A DNA stretch of 64,000 nt from Microbacterium enclense (GTDB lineage: Bacteria; Actinomycetota; Actinomycetes; Actinomycetales; Microbacteriaceae): assembly GCF_001456955.1 (NCBI RefSeq), contig NZ_KQ758471.1, positions 162,576 through 226,575 of the forward strand, given 5' to 3'. Made by a program: the position numbers and the translations under genes. Below are positions 31,684 to 41,048 of the stretch, piece by piece. The notes under the pieces were generated by a model. It was not told where the DNA came from. It made no database searches and saw nothing but the letters and a program-made list of their open reading frames with translations. Numbering within the stretch: position 1 is the first letter of the stretch; each line of letters opens with the position of its first letter.

Positions 31684-33492
31684 TCAGCGGTCGCCGAGCT
31701 CGGCGTCATCCACCAGTTCGCGGATGACGAGGGCGGCGTTGATGAGGGCGAGATGGCTGAGCGCCTGCGGGAGGTTGCCCCAGAAGGCCCCGTCGGCCTC
31801 GGCGATCATCTCGGAGTAGATGCCGACGTCGTTGCCCTGGGCGACGAGGGCGTCCATCGCCTCGATCGCCTCGGCGTGCCGACCGACGCACGCCAGCGCG
31901 GTCGCCCGCCAGAAGGCGCAGGCGACGAAGGTCTGCTCCTCCTGGTCCATGCCGGTGTAGCGGTAGACGAGGTGGTCGTCGGTGGTGAGGCGCTCGGTGA
32001 TGGCATCCAGGGTCTTCGACATGCGCTCTCCCCGGTCGAACCCGGTCGGGGCATGCAGCAGCACCGAGGCGTCGAGGTCGGGGCTCCCCGGGGCGATCGT
32101 GTAGGCCTCGAGCTCCTCCGACCAGCACCGCTCCTCGACCCAGGCGTGGATGCGATCGCGCTCGGCGCGCCAGCGATCGCCGTTGTCGGGGATGTGTCCC
32201 CCGTCGGCGAGCCACTGCGCGTCGTCGAGGGCCTTCCAGCAGCCCATCTTCGACGAGGTGTAGTGCCGCAGCTCGGGCAACTCCCACATGCCGGAGTCCT
32301 CGCGGCGCCAGAGATCGCACGTGCGGTCGGCGACATCGGCGAGCAGGCGTCCCGTCTGGGTGTCGAGACGGTTGCCGGCCTCGACGTACGTGCGGCACAG
32401 CGCGATGAGGTCGCCGTAGACGCCGAGCTGGAGCTGGCCCTGGGCGGGGTTGCCGGTGACGACCGGTTGGTTGCCGTTCCACCCCGGGACTTCGTGCTTC
32501 TCGAGACCGATCTCGGCGTCGCCGTCGAGCGTGTACATCACCTGCACCTCGGGACCGTTCCGGCGAATGGTGCGCAGCAGCCACGAGATCGCCGCGTGCG
32601 TCTCTTCGCGCAGGCCGAAGCCCACCCAGGCGTGCGCGGTGTACGCCAGGTCGCGCACCCAGGCGTAGCGGTAGTCCCAGTTCTTGCCACCCCGGGGGTT
32701 CTCGGGCAGCGACGTCGTCGCGGCCGCGGCGATCGCACCGGTGGGGCTGAAGAGCAGGAGCTTCAGGGCGAGGGCACTGCGCTGCACGTCGTCGGCCCAC
32801 GGGCCTTCGTACGAGAACTCGTCCGACCACATCGTCCAGCCGCCGATGGTGCGATCGATTCCGCGGTCGACGTTCTGCGCGTCCGGGATGCGAAGCGGTT
32901 CCCCCTCGGTCGCAGCGATCACGAGCAGGTGTCGCGACCCCTTCGACGTCGTGAAGCCACCGTCGATGCTCTCGTCACCGGCATCCGGTTCGCCCTCGAC
33001 GCCGTGCTCGTGACCCGTGACCGCGAGCGAGACGTGTCCGATGCGCATGATCGAGAAGCCGTCGATGCGCTCGGTCCACGGCGCCGCTGACCGCAGCATC
33101 GTCCCCGGCTGCACGCACCACGCGAACTCGACCTCGCCCTTGACGCCCTCTACCCGTCGCGCGAGCTCCGCCCACGGCAGGCGGCCGGCGATGCCGGTGA
33201 CCATGGCATCCGTCAGCGTGGCGACGCCGGTCTCGGTCGTGAACGTCGTCTCGAGCACGTTCGTGCGGGGGATGTAACGGCGGGTGACCTCGTACTCCCC
33301 CACTGGGGCGAGCTGGATGCAGCCTCCCGCCGACTCGTCGACGAGCCGCGCGAACACGGGTCGCGAGTGGATGTTCGGCAGCGGGAGCCAGTCGACCGAC
33401 CCGTCGAGGCCGATGAGCGCCACCGTGCGACCGTCGCCGATCGCCGCGTAGTCGCGGAGCGGCCGAGACGGCGACGGGGGTTCGATGGGCAC
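31684..33492 (-). CDS. Glycoside hydrolase family 15 protein (glucoamylase/trehalase-like)
   Basis: 602 aa. A trehalase-like N-terminal domain (IGDGRTVALIGLDGSVDWLPLP) is followed by the alpha6/alpha6 toroid typical of GH15, with NWDYRYAWVRDLAYTAHAWV and EEQTFVACAFWRATALACVGR marking the catalytic groove. Cytoplasmic actinobacterial members hydrolyse trehalose or oligosaccharides; the exact substrate cannot be told. The start GTG 33492 is 6 nt after the -10 TAGCGT (minus strand), so translation is leaderless. A TGTCAA-type box lies 28 nt upstream of it. Probably co-transcribed with the SDR gene. Confidence 0.9.
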   Translation of the reverse strand: MPIEPPSPSRPLRDYAAIGDGRTVALIGLDGSVDWLPLPNIHSRPVFARLVDESAGGCIQLAPVGEYEVTRRYIPRTNVLETTFTTETGVATLTDAMVTGIAGRLPWAELARRVEGVKGEVEFAWCVQPGTMLRSAAPWTERIDGFSIMRIGHVSLAVTGHEHGVEGEPDAGDESIDGGFTTSKGSRHLLVIAATEGEPLRIPDAQNVDRGIDRTIGGWTMWSDEFSYEGPWADDVQRSALALKLLLFSPTGAIAAAATTSLPENPRGGKNWDYRYAWVRDLAYTAHAWVGFGLREETHAAISWLLRTIRRNGPEVQVMYTLDGDAEIGLEKHEVPGWNGNQPVVTGNPAQGQLQLGVYGDLIALCRTYVEAGNRLDTQTGRLLADVADRTCDLWRREDSGMWELPELRHYTSSKMGCWKALDDAQWLADGGHIPDNGDRWRAERDRIHAWVEERCWSEELEAYTIAPGSPDLDASVLLHAPTGFDRGERMSKTLDAITERLTTDDHLVYRYTGMDQEEQTFVACAFWRATALACVGRHAEAIEAMDALVAQGNDVGIYSEMIAEADGAFWGNLPQALSHLALINAALVIRELVDDAELGDR

Positions 33493-33498
33493 GTCTTC

Positions 33499-33538
33499 AC
33501 GCTAGGAACGGTGCGAGACGGTCAGGCCGGGGTTGTCG
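33499..33538 (-). promoter_or_regulatory. Bipartite stress-type promoter (CGACAA-N28-TAGCGT)
   Basis: Minus-strand CGACAACCCC from 33538 and TAGCGT at 33504-33499, 28 nt between. TAGCGT ends 6 nt before the GTG start of the GH15 gene, which fixes the likely transcription start at the first base of the gene and puts the CAA box at about -46 to -41. Confidence 0.55.
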
Positions 33539-33640
33539 TTTGGTTGCCGAGCGGCTACGGGCCATGCGCTCGTGTCATTGCGACCCGTGGGCCCGAGGCG
33601 TTGTTCTCGACGCGCATGACCTCGATGCAATCGTCGGTGC

Positions 33641-34102
33641 TCAGTCTTTCCCCGCTTCACCTTCGGGGACGGCCCCACCCACGTCAGTGCCCGCCAGAGG
33701 GACACTGCGCGAGAGACGTCGAATAATGAGCCAGAAAGCGAGTGTCGCGAATGCCGAGATGAGCACGACGTAGACGAGACCCGGCACCCCGGTCACGCCA
33801 CCGAGCAACCACAAAGCCGGCAAGAGGACTGCGACCGGGCCCGCGACCGCCGCCGCGAAGGGCGCTCGGTCCCGTGAGCGCGAGAAGACCCACCCGCGCG
33901 CCGCGTAGGACGTGACCGCTGCCGCGACGATTCCCCCGCCGACGAAGAGCGCGAGGATGTTCCACGCCGCTCCGACCTCATACGCCCGCTCAGGGTACGG
34001 AGAATAAAGGACCCAGACAAAGATCGGCATAGCCACGGCCGCCAGCATCGCGGCCGCGATCAACAGTTGTACCGTCGCCACCATGTGGACTCGCCTCGAC
34101 AT
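33641..34102 (-). CDS. Four-helix membrane protein, candidate second immunity protein of RHS locus
   Basis: 153 aa from ATG 34102, with four clear TM segments (VATVQLLIAAAMLAAVAMPIFV, NILALFVGGGIVAAAVTSYAA, AAAVAGPVAVLLPALWLLGGV, PGLVYVVLISAFATLAFWLII). No domain is recognised. It starts 2 bp after the stop of the 180-aa gene and belongs to the RHS toxin operon. Like that gene it is clearly less GC-rich than the neighbourhood. Multi-helix membrane proteins are common immunity proteins against membrane-targeting toxins, so an immunity role is plausible; it is not proven. Confidence 0.65.
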   Translation of the reverse strand: MSRRVHMVATVQLLIAAAMLAAVAMPIFVWVLYSPYPERAYEVGAAWNILALFVGGGIVAAAVTSYAARGWVFSRSRDRAPFAAAVAGPVAVLLPALWLLGGVTGVPGLVYVVLISAFATLAFWLIIRRLSRSVPLAGTDVGGAVPEGEAGKD

Positions 34103-34104
34103 CG

Positions 34105-34647
34105 TCAATTGGTCCCCCTCACACCTTCTTCTGTAGGCATTCCCGACGAACCGTCCCTGGTGAAGATCAACGCCTGATCCAGAGTGTCGTCATCGAGAGC
34201 ACCCACCTGATAGACGATTCGGAGGTCCCCTGATCGCGCGTTCTGTTCGACAGTGAAACGCAGGCTTCTTGGACACGACTCGTCCTCGTAGCTCCTGAGA
34301 TGGAGCACCGGAGCGCCGTCCGGTGGAAAAGCGTCCGCCTGGAAGGACGAGCTAGGTGTCCATTCGATGTCACCCAGGTCGGAGGGGCCGTCGATTCTTC
34401 CTACATTGCAGTCCAAATTCGCCGGCCAGTGGTTCACTTCGGCCCGATGTCCCTTCCCGTCGAGGAATATCTCGACAGCGTTCTCGGCGGGCGAGACACC
34501 GATCCAACGGCCGGCGAGGTCCCCCGCGTGGACTTCGGAGACGGGATTCCACACGCGCGCGAGCACCTCGAGCGTTGCGAAGGTCAATCCAGCGACGATC
34601 GCTACAGCAGTAGCAATCACTCCCATCGAAATCCAGAAGTATTTCAC
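34105..34647 (-). CDS. Membrane-anchored protein, candidate immunity protein for RHS toxin
   Basis: 180 aa from GTG 34647, whose GTGA overlaps the RHS stop by 4 bp; GGAGGAGAAGG lies upstream. One N-terminal TM (FWISMGVIATAVAIVAGLTF) is followed by a periplasm-side domain of about 150 residues of the kind DLAGRWIGVSPAENAVEIFLDGKGHRAEVNHW..., a beta-rich lipocalin-like pattern with two Cys (DLDCNVG, DESCPRS). The region is about 58% GC (35 of 60 at 34141-34200) against 78% in RHS core stretches, as expected for a transferred toxin-immunity pair. The immunity role is inferred from position. Confidence 0.68.
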   Translation of the reverse strand: MKYFWISMGVIATAVAIVAGLTFATLEVLARVWNPVSEVHAGDLAGRWIGVSPAENAVEIFLDGKGHRAEVNHWPANLDCNVGRIDGPSDLGDIEWTPSSSFQADAFPPDGAPVLHLRSYEDESCPRSLRFTVEQNARSGDLRIVYQVGALDDDTLDQALIFTRDGSSGMPTEEGVRGTN

Positions 34648-37600
34648 CGAGCCTTCTCCTCCCACACCAGAGTCTCCCTGACGGGCGCCAACGGCCCGCC
34701 GCCGTCCGCCGCATGCAAGACCTCCGACGGGAGATTCAACCCCCGGAGTGCGGATGAAAGTTGAGTCGTATTTGTAGCTTGATAGGTCACCCAAACCTCC
34801 CCCGATTTGTCGCGTCTCACGGCAGAGACGGTCAGTTCGTAGCTCCCAAGGGCCACCATCGTCCGGTTCGCGTCGCCGGCGCCCGACCAATAGACGGTGG
34901 TAGCGATATCGCGGACGAAATTGGAGTTGGGGGGAGAACCTGCGGAGTATCCGCCTGTCAGTCCGACCGGGCTCTGCCCTGCATCAAGGGCGGCCTTCAC
35001 GTCCCGCCGAAGGTCCGCGGTCTCGACGGCATTCTTGACCGACGCGACCATCCCCCCTCCCCGGTATGTAACTTCTTTTGGAAGTAGTCCGGCAGCCCAT
35101 CCAGCCAGCAATGCACCCTGATCTGTGGAGGTGAATGACAAGATGTCCACGACGGTCGAGCTTCTCGGAGGAGCTCCGACCGAAATAGCCGTCAATAGAA
35201 CTTTGCTCATCGCGTTGATTCCAGTTACCGCGGCGGGCCGCGCAGGTGTCCGACAACCCCAATCCATGTACCCGCAGCCGCGAACGGTCCGAAGATGCCT
35301 GAGGGACTGCAGCTCCCCTGATCGCGACCTGGGCTGTTTCACCGTTCCCTTGGGCACCGGCCCGCCAAACCGTCCGTTCGTCGTCCTCAAGGTCTGGACC
35401 GGCAGCTGACCGATTGTGGACCGGTGGGCGTTGACCCGGTTGAGCATGCGCGTCTGCTCGCGCTGCGCCTCACTCCGATACGCCGGCGACCGACCCGACC
35501 CGCCGCCGCCGTCGAAGCGCGTGTGCACGAACCCGAAGGCATCCGCGTACGACACCGGCGAGTTCTTCACGTACGCGTAGCGGTTCAGCGACTGGGGGTC
35601 ATCGAGGTCGCCGCGCCACGAATCCGCCTCCAGCCACGACCCCACCGTGGGGTCGTACGAGCGCGCGAAGTACTCGTCCAGGCCGAGGCTGGCATCACCG
35701 GGCTGAGCGTCGTAGCCGACAGTGGCATCCCACCCGGACGTCTCGAACGTCGCACCGCCGAAGTCGCCGTACGACACCAGGTCGTCGAGCACTCCCCCGC
35801 TCGTCGCCGTCGCCGTGACGTCGCGGGCGTCGCCGAGCAACCACGACACCCCCGACGCACCCGACTGCACCAGCGCGTCGCCGTCGGCGTCGCGCAGAAG
35901 GCTCGACGCCCCGTGACGAGAACTCGAACCCGCGACCGGCAGCAGCCCGTCCCACGCCCGCGTCGACTCGTCTGTGCCGAACGCCTCGGTGTCCTTCGCA
36001 CCGACTCGGCGATCGAGACCGTCGTACACGTATGCGGTCGAGCGGCCCTCCGCCGACGTCCCGGTCAACCGGCCGGCGGCGTCGTGCGCGAATGTCGTCC
36101 GCTGCCCGTCCACCACTGCCGACGACCTCGACCCCGCGGCGTCGTACGCGTAGCTTGCGCCGTCTGAGGTGGATGTCACCCGGCCCGCGGCGTCCAGAGT
36201 CGTCGTGACGGCGCGGTCGCCGGTCGCCCAGCTCGTGCGATTGCCCGCGGCGTCGTACCCGTAGCGAGAGGTCTCGCCCCCGCCCGTCGCCGACTCGATG
36301 AGCCGCGCGAGGTCGTCATAGTCGTACGACTGCTCGGTGGCATCCGTCGCGCCGTCGGGTGCGGTGATCGTGCGCGCCCGCGAAGCGACCGACCCGTCAG
36401 GGTTCCACGCGTAGTCGTACGTCAGCGACGCACCGGCGGGAGCGGCCGTCTCCGGCGACGGCAGCGTGCGCCGATCGAGGTAGGCCGCGGTCTTGACGCA
36501 CTTCTTCGCGGCACCCGCGGCGGGGACCGCCCGCTTGTCGAGGTAGTCCGCGACGCCGCGGCATCCATCGACCTGCGTAATCAGGGCGGGGACGGTACTC
36601 GCCGCAGCAGTCGCCGCAGCGTCACCCGCAGCAGGCGGTGTCGCGTGCGATACCCGCGTGACCTGACCGACCGCGTCGTACGCGACCGTCGTCGACACCC
36701 CGTTCGGCCGCTCGATGCCCGTGCGCCGCCCGGCCGCGTCGTACGCGTACGCGACGTCGCCGAACGGTGTCGACTGCGTCGTCGCGCGGCCGGCGGCGTC
36801 ATACGTGAACCGGGTGACCGTGCCGTCGGGCAGGGTCGTGGCGGCCGTGAGACCTGTGGCGGTGTATTCGTGCGTGAGCTTCTGCCCGTTCGAGTCGAGC
36901 TGCTCCAGAACCCGGCCGGCCTTGTCATAGATCCACCCGGTGACGCCGGTGGGGTCGGTCATCGCGATCGGGCGCTGCTCGGCGTCGTACTCGAAGCCGA
37001 CGTCGCCGTCAGACCGCGTCATCGAGGCGACATCGCCACGCACGTCGTAGCGGTACGCGGCGATGAGCCCGACCGCGTTCGACTCCCGCAGCACCCGCCC
37101 GGCGGCGTCGTACGCCGTCTCGGTCCGCTCCCCCGCGGGACCCGTCTCGACGATCGGCCGGCCCGCCGTGTCATACTCCCAGCCGGTCATCGCCCCTGTC
37201 GGACCGGTGATGCCGGTCAGCAGCCCCGTCGCACTGTAGGCGTAGGTCGTGGTGACGTTGGTGTCGCTGTCGGCGGGAGCTGCGGCATCCGCTGCTTCGA
37301 CGACGGTGGTCAGATTGCCGAGCGGGTCATACGCGTACGTCGTGGTGATGCCGTTCGCGTTCGTCGCACTCGTGCGGCGCCCGGCCCGGTCGTAGCCGAA
37401 CCGCTGCTCCGCGTCGAGCGCATCGACGATCCGCACGACGCGACCCACCGCGTCGTACTCCACATGGGCCTCGGCCCCCACGGGGTCCGTTTCGACGACG
37501 ACCCGTCCCACCGCGTCGTAGGTGTTGCGGGTCACGGCACCGAGCGGGTCGGTGACGCTCGTCGTGCGACCGGCGGCGTCGTACGTGAACGTCGTCCGCG

Positions 37601-40600
37601 CGCCGTCGGCGTCGACGACGGCAGTGATCTGACCCGCGGCGTCGTACTCGTAGTGTTCGACGGCACCCGTGGCATCCGTCATCGCGAGGACTTGTCCCGC
37701 CGCATCGACCTCGAAGAGCGTCGGATTGCCGAGACGGTCGATCGTGCCGATGAGGTTGCCGTCGATGTCGTAGACGAACTCGGTGGTGTATCCCGCGGGG
37801 TCGGTGACCGTGGTCACCCGGTCCAGCGGGTCGTACGCGTAGGTCGCGACCTCTCCCGCGGCGTCGGTCTCGGTCGCCACGCGTCCGACCTCGTCATACG
37901 TGACACTCGTCGAGACGCCGGTCGGGTCGGTGGTCCGCACGGTCCGGCCGAGCTGGTCGAGCTCGAGCGACGTGACGGCCCCGGCGGCATCCATGACGGC
38001 GGTAGGGATTCCGGTGGCATCGACCTGCTGCTCCCAGTGGCCCCCATTCGGGTCGACGACGCCGGTCTCGCGGTACGCGGCATCCAGCAGAAGCTGCGTC
38101 GCCGCGCCCTCGGGGTCGGTCGTCGAGACGAGGTTGTCTTCGCGGTCGTACGCATACCGCGTTTCCGCTCCGTCCGCCGCGACGCTCTTCGCCATCCGCA
38201 GCAGGGCGTCCCACTCGTAGCGCGTCACCGCGCCCGTGGCATCCGTCGCCGAGGTCAGGTTGCCGGTCCGGTCGTAGGTGAAGGTCGTTCGCGCACCGGT
38301 GGGGTCGACGGTCGCGACGATCCGGTCGGCGGCATCCCACTCCCACGTCGTGACCGCGCCGAGCGGATCGGTCACGGCGGTCAGTCGGTTGCTCGCGTCG
38401 TACGCGTACGCGGTGCGGTGCCCGAGCGGGTCGATGAGCGCGGTGAGGTTGCCGCGGGCGTCGTACTCGTAGCGGGTCGTCGCCCCCGAGGGTGCGATCG
38501 CCGCCGACAGGTCGCCCCCGGGCGTGTACTCGTACCGCATCGTCGTCCCGTCGGGGCGGTCTTCGGCCGTCACCAGGCCCCGCGCGTCGTGCGCGTACGC
38601 CCAGGTGCGCCCGAGCGAATCGGTTCGGGATGCCACCTGACCCGACGGCGTCGAGGTGTACCGGGTCTCATGGCCCGCGGCATCCGTCTCGCTCGCCAGA
38701 TTCCCCGCCGCGTCGTAGACGTACCGCGTGGTGCGTCCCGCCTCGTCGGTGTGCGTGGTGACATCGCCCCGGGAATCGAATTCCCACCGTGCGACCTGGC
38801 CGTCGGGGTTCTCGACGCTCGTGATGCGGTACCGGTCGTCGAAGCCGAAGATGCTCTGACGGCCCTCGTTGTCGGTGTAGACGGTGCGGCCCGGCTCGTA
38901 GACGAATCGGCGCTCGGTACCCTCGGCGTCGCGCTGCGAGACCACGCGTCCCTGGTCGTCGTAGGCGTTGACGAGGTAGGTCGAACCGGCCTCGTCGGTG
39001 GCGGTGAGCATGCGGTGCGCCGCGTCGTACGTGAAGGAGCGGGTGCCGCCGCTGGCATCGGTGATCGACACCAGGTCTCCCGCGCCGTCGTAGGCGAGTC
39101 GCCACGTGCGTCCGTCGGGGAGGCGGAATGCCGTCACGCGCCCGACGCCGTCGCTCTCCAGCGCCACCGTCTGCCCGGCGGCGTCGGTGACCGACGTCAG
39201 GGGCACGAACTGGTGAACGTTCGGATCGGCCGCGCCGTACGTGAGGGTGGTGGTGGCGCCCGAGGCGTCGGTGTGGCTGACGAGTTCGCCGATCCCCTCG
39301 ATATCGGCCGCGTCGAACACCCACGACGCCCCCTCACGGTCGGCGAGGCGAAGGCGCCCCGACCCGGCCTCGACGAGGGTGAGGTCGGGATCGTCGGCGG
39401 AGGTATAGCCGCCCGCGCCGTCGGCGGTGAAGACGTACGACGCGCCGTCGCCGCGCACCGTGAGGACGGATCCGTCGGAGAACCGCTGCGCGCGCGCTCC
39501 GAGGCTGAACGACCACCCCGCTCCGACGCGCGAAAGTCGACCGTCCTGTGCGTTGTAGACGAGGGTCGCCTCGATCGCCTGCGCACCCGGCCCGCTGAGC
39601 GAGAACAGGGGGAAGGACTCGACGAGGTTGCCGGTCGAGAACGACACGGGGTCGGCGCCGTAGATCTGGTGGTTCTGGTAGCCGAGGTGTCGCCAGCGGG
39701 CGAGCTCCGCCTGCGACGGCGGCGAGGGCCATCCGCCGGTCGCCGGGTCGGAGCAGTCGAACCCCTGCGATTCGAGGTAGCCGCCGAGAGAGCGGAACGC
39801 GCCGTCGACGATGCTCCCGAACCCGTGATCGATCACGGGCCGGTCGAAGTTGTTGTCGAGGTAGAGCGCCTCGACGTGCGCGTACGCGCCCGGGAGATTT
39901 GCGTACTCCGCGAACGGGAAGTTGCGAGTGGATGCCGCCCGCTTGGCGGGCCTGCCGGTGTAATCGGGCAGATGGTCGACGAACGACTGCGCGAGCGCGT
40001 TGTCGCCGCCGCGGGAGCGCGAGAACGCCAGCGTCCCGCCCTCACGCTCGGTGCCCCACGCGAACCCGCGCCAGGTGTTGAAGCCGAAGGCCACCGTCGC
40101 GTCGGGGTTCGCCGCCTCGGCGACGCGTGCCCGCGTGTCACGAGACACGAAGCGCACGCCCGCCGGTCGCGTCACCGTCACTCGGGCGAGGCACCGCTCC
40201 TCGAGCATCCCGCGCAGACGGTCGACAAGATCCCAGTTGTAGGGGAACTCCGACGCCGGCGCGGGCGTCTGCACCGAGCCTTCGTCGTTGTCGGGGTCGA
40301 GCACGACGCGTGGGCCGGGAGCGGGGACGAAGGGGATGCCGATGACCACGAACTGCGACAGGTGATCCGACTCGCCTCGCACGGTGTTCGTCTCGGCGTC
40401 GAAGTACGACGGCAGCAGCGACCACGGCTCGCCCGGGTCGGAACGGGTGTAGATCTGCAGCGTCGCGGGGTCGACACCGGCGTCCTGCACACGGTCCGCG
40501 TCGACGGCGAGTGCAAGCGAGATACCCGGGGTGACGTCGTAGACCGGGGGTCCGTCTGCGGATACATCGTCGGGCACCTCGCGCAGCTCGGCTGGGAATG

Positions 40601-41048
40601 ACGTGAGCCGCTCGCCGCCGGCATCCGTCGCCGTGATCTCGACGACCTCGGACACCACGGTGCCGGCCGTCTCGGCCGCTGCGGTGCGCAGGGCCATCGC
40701 CTCGCCGACGGGTTCGCGGGCCTCGAGCGTGACGCTGCGGTGGATGTCGTGTCCGGAGAAGACCGCGCTCACGCCGAGCTGGTCGGCACGGAGCGTGGAG
40801 GCGACGCCCGGCTCGAGGTGCGCCGAGCCCGCGGGCGCGGCGGGCGTTTGGTCTCGAATCAGGCCGACGCCGGGGAGGGATGCGACTCGGTCGGGCGTCA
40901 CGGGGAGCGCGGCCTCGCGCACACGCTCGAGCACCTCGGCACGTGCGACGGCGGCCAGCTCCGCCGCGGTGGCGGGCGGTTCGGCAACGACCCCGCCGCC
41001 GATGATCACAACGGCAGCGACGAGGGCCGCGACGAGGCGCCGGATCAC
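34644..41048 (-). CDS. Secreted RHS/YD-repeat polymorphic toxin (2134 aa)
   Basis: 2134 aa from GTG 41048, overlapping the stop of the upstream surface-protein gene (GTGA). A Sec signal peptide (RRLVAALVAAVVIIGGGVVA) is followed by a region of about 450 residues, then a DUF6531-like segment (FSTGNLVESFPLFSLSG), and then dozens of YD repeats of the type YDAAGR...TDPTG spanning about residues 600-1750. The RHS core signature ends in LNRYAYVKNSPVSYADAFGF (near residue 1840). Beyond it lies a C-terminal tip of about 290 residues with no similarity to the repeats; the stretch VALGSYELTVSAVRRDKSGEVWVTYQ (in parts) resembles a C-terminal domain seen in other actinobacterial RHS proteins whose activity I do not know. 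The tip is markedly lower in GC. Likely cell-surface contact-dependent toxin. Confidence 0.88.
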   Translation of the reverse strand: MIRRLVAALVAAVVIIGGGVVAEPPATAAELAAVARAEVLERVREAALPVTPDRVASLPGVGLIRDQTPAAPAGSAHLEPGVASTLRADQLGVSAVFSGHDIHRSVTLEAREPVGEAMALRTAAAETAGTVVSEVVEITATDAGGERLTSFPAELREVPDDVSADGPPVYDVTPGISLALAVDADRVQDAGVDPATLQIYTRSDPGEPWSLLPSYFDAETNTVRGESDHLSQFVVIGIPFVPAPGPRVVLDPDNDEGSVQTPAPASEFPYNWDLVDRLRGMLEERCLARVTVTRPAGVRFVSRDTRARVAEAANPDATVAFGFNTWRGFAWGTEREGGTLAFSRSRGGDNALAQSFVDHLPDYTGRPAKRAASTRNFPFAEYANLPGAYAHVEALYLDNNFDRPVIDHGFGSIVDGAFRSLGGYLESQGFDCSDPATGGWPSPPSQAELARWRHLGYQNHQIYGADPVSFSTGNLVESFPLFSLSGPGAQAIEATLVYNAQDGRLSRVGAGWSFSLGARAQRFSDGSVLTVRGDGASYVFTADGAGGYTSADDPDLTLVEAGSGRLRLADREGASWVFDAADIEGIGELVSHTDASGATTTLTYGAADPNVHQFVPLTSVTDAAGQTVALESDGVGRVTAFRLPDGRTWRLAYDGAGDLVSITDASGGTRSFTYDAAHRMLTATDEAGSTYLVNAYDDQGRVVSQRDAEGTERRFVYEPGRTVYTDNEGRQSIFGFDDRYRITSVENPDGQVARWEFDSRGDVTTHTDEAGRTTRYVYDAAGNLASETDAAGHETRYTSTPSGQVASRTDSLGRTWAYAHDARGLVTAEDRPDGTTMRYEYTPGGDLSAAIAPSGATTRYEYDARGNLTALIDPLGHRTAYAYDASNRLTAVTDPLGAVTTWEWDAADRIVATVDPTGARTTFTYDRTGNLTSATDATGAVTRYEWDALLRMAKSVAADGAETRYAYDREDNLVSTTDPEGAATQLLLDAAYRETGVVDPNGGHWEQQVDATGIPTAVMDAAGAVTSLELDQLGRTVRTTDPTGVSTSVTYDEVGRVATETDAAGEVATYAYDPLDRVTTVTDPAGYTTEFVYDIDGNLIGTIDRLGNPTLFEVDAAGQVLAMTDATGAVEHYEYDAAGQITAVVDADGARTTFTYDAAGRTTSVTDPLGAVTRNTYDAVGRVVVETDPVGAEAHVEYDAVGRVVRIVDALDAEQRFGYDRAGRRTSATNANGITTTYAYDPLGNLTTVVEAADAAAPADSDTNVTTTYAYSATGLLTGITGPTGAMTGWEYDTAGRPIVETGPAGERTETAYDAAGRVLRESNAVGLIAAYRYDVRGDVASMTRSDGDVGFEYDAEQRPIAMTDPTGVTGWIYDKAGRVLEQLDSNGQKLTHEYTATGLTAATTLPDGTVTRFTYDAAGRATTQSTPFGDVAYAYDAAGRRTGIERPNGVSTTVAYDAVGQVTRVSHATPPAAGDAAATAAASTVPALITQVDGCRGVADYLDKRAVPAAGAAKKCVKTAAYLDRRTLPSPETAAPAGASLTYDYAWNPDGSVASRARTITAPDGATDATEQSYDYDDLARLIESATGGGETSRYGYDAAGNRTSWATGDRAVTTTLDAAGRVTSTSDGASYAYDAAGSRSSAVVDGQRTTFAHDAAGRLTGTSAEGRSTAYVYDGLDRRVGAKDTEAFGTDESTRAWDGLLPVAGSSSRHGASSLLRDADGDALVQSGASGVSWLLGDARDVTATATSGGVLDDLVSYGDFGGATFETSGWDATVGYDAQPGDASLGLDEYFARSYDPTVGSWLEADSWRGDLDDPQSLNRYAYVKNSPVSYADAFGFVHTRFDGGGGSGRSPAYRSEAQREQTRMLNRVNAHRSTIGQLPVQTLRTTNGRFGGPVPKGTVKQPRSRSGELQSLRHLRTVRGCGYMDWGCRTPARPAAVTGINAMSKVLLTAISVGAPPRSSTVVDILSFTSTDQGALLAGWAAGLLPKEVTYRGGGMVASVKNAVETADLRRDVKAALDAGQSPVGLTGGYSAGSPPNSNFVRDIATTVYWSGAGDANRTMVALGSYELTVSAVRRDKSGEVWVTYQATNTTQLSSALRGLNLPSEVLHAADGGGPLAPVRETLVWEEKAR

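Noticed and set aside
36000..39250. Dispersed GTCGTACGC-like DNA repeats
   Set aside because: They are codon-level echoes of the YDAAGR protein repeat inside the RHS gene, not separate DNA elements.
36645..40601. A 1318-codon open frame on the plus strand opposite the RHS gene
   Set aside because: It is a shadow of the YD-repeat coding sequence. Its translation is Arg/Val/Gly-rich without domains, and the minus-strand frame has a signal peptide, RHS motifs and coupled start.
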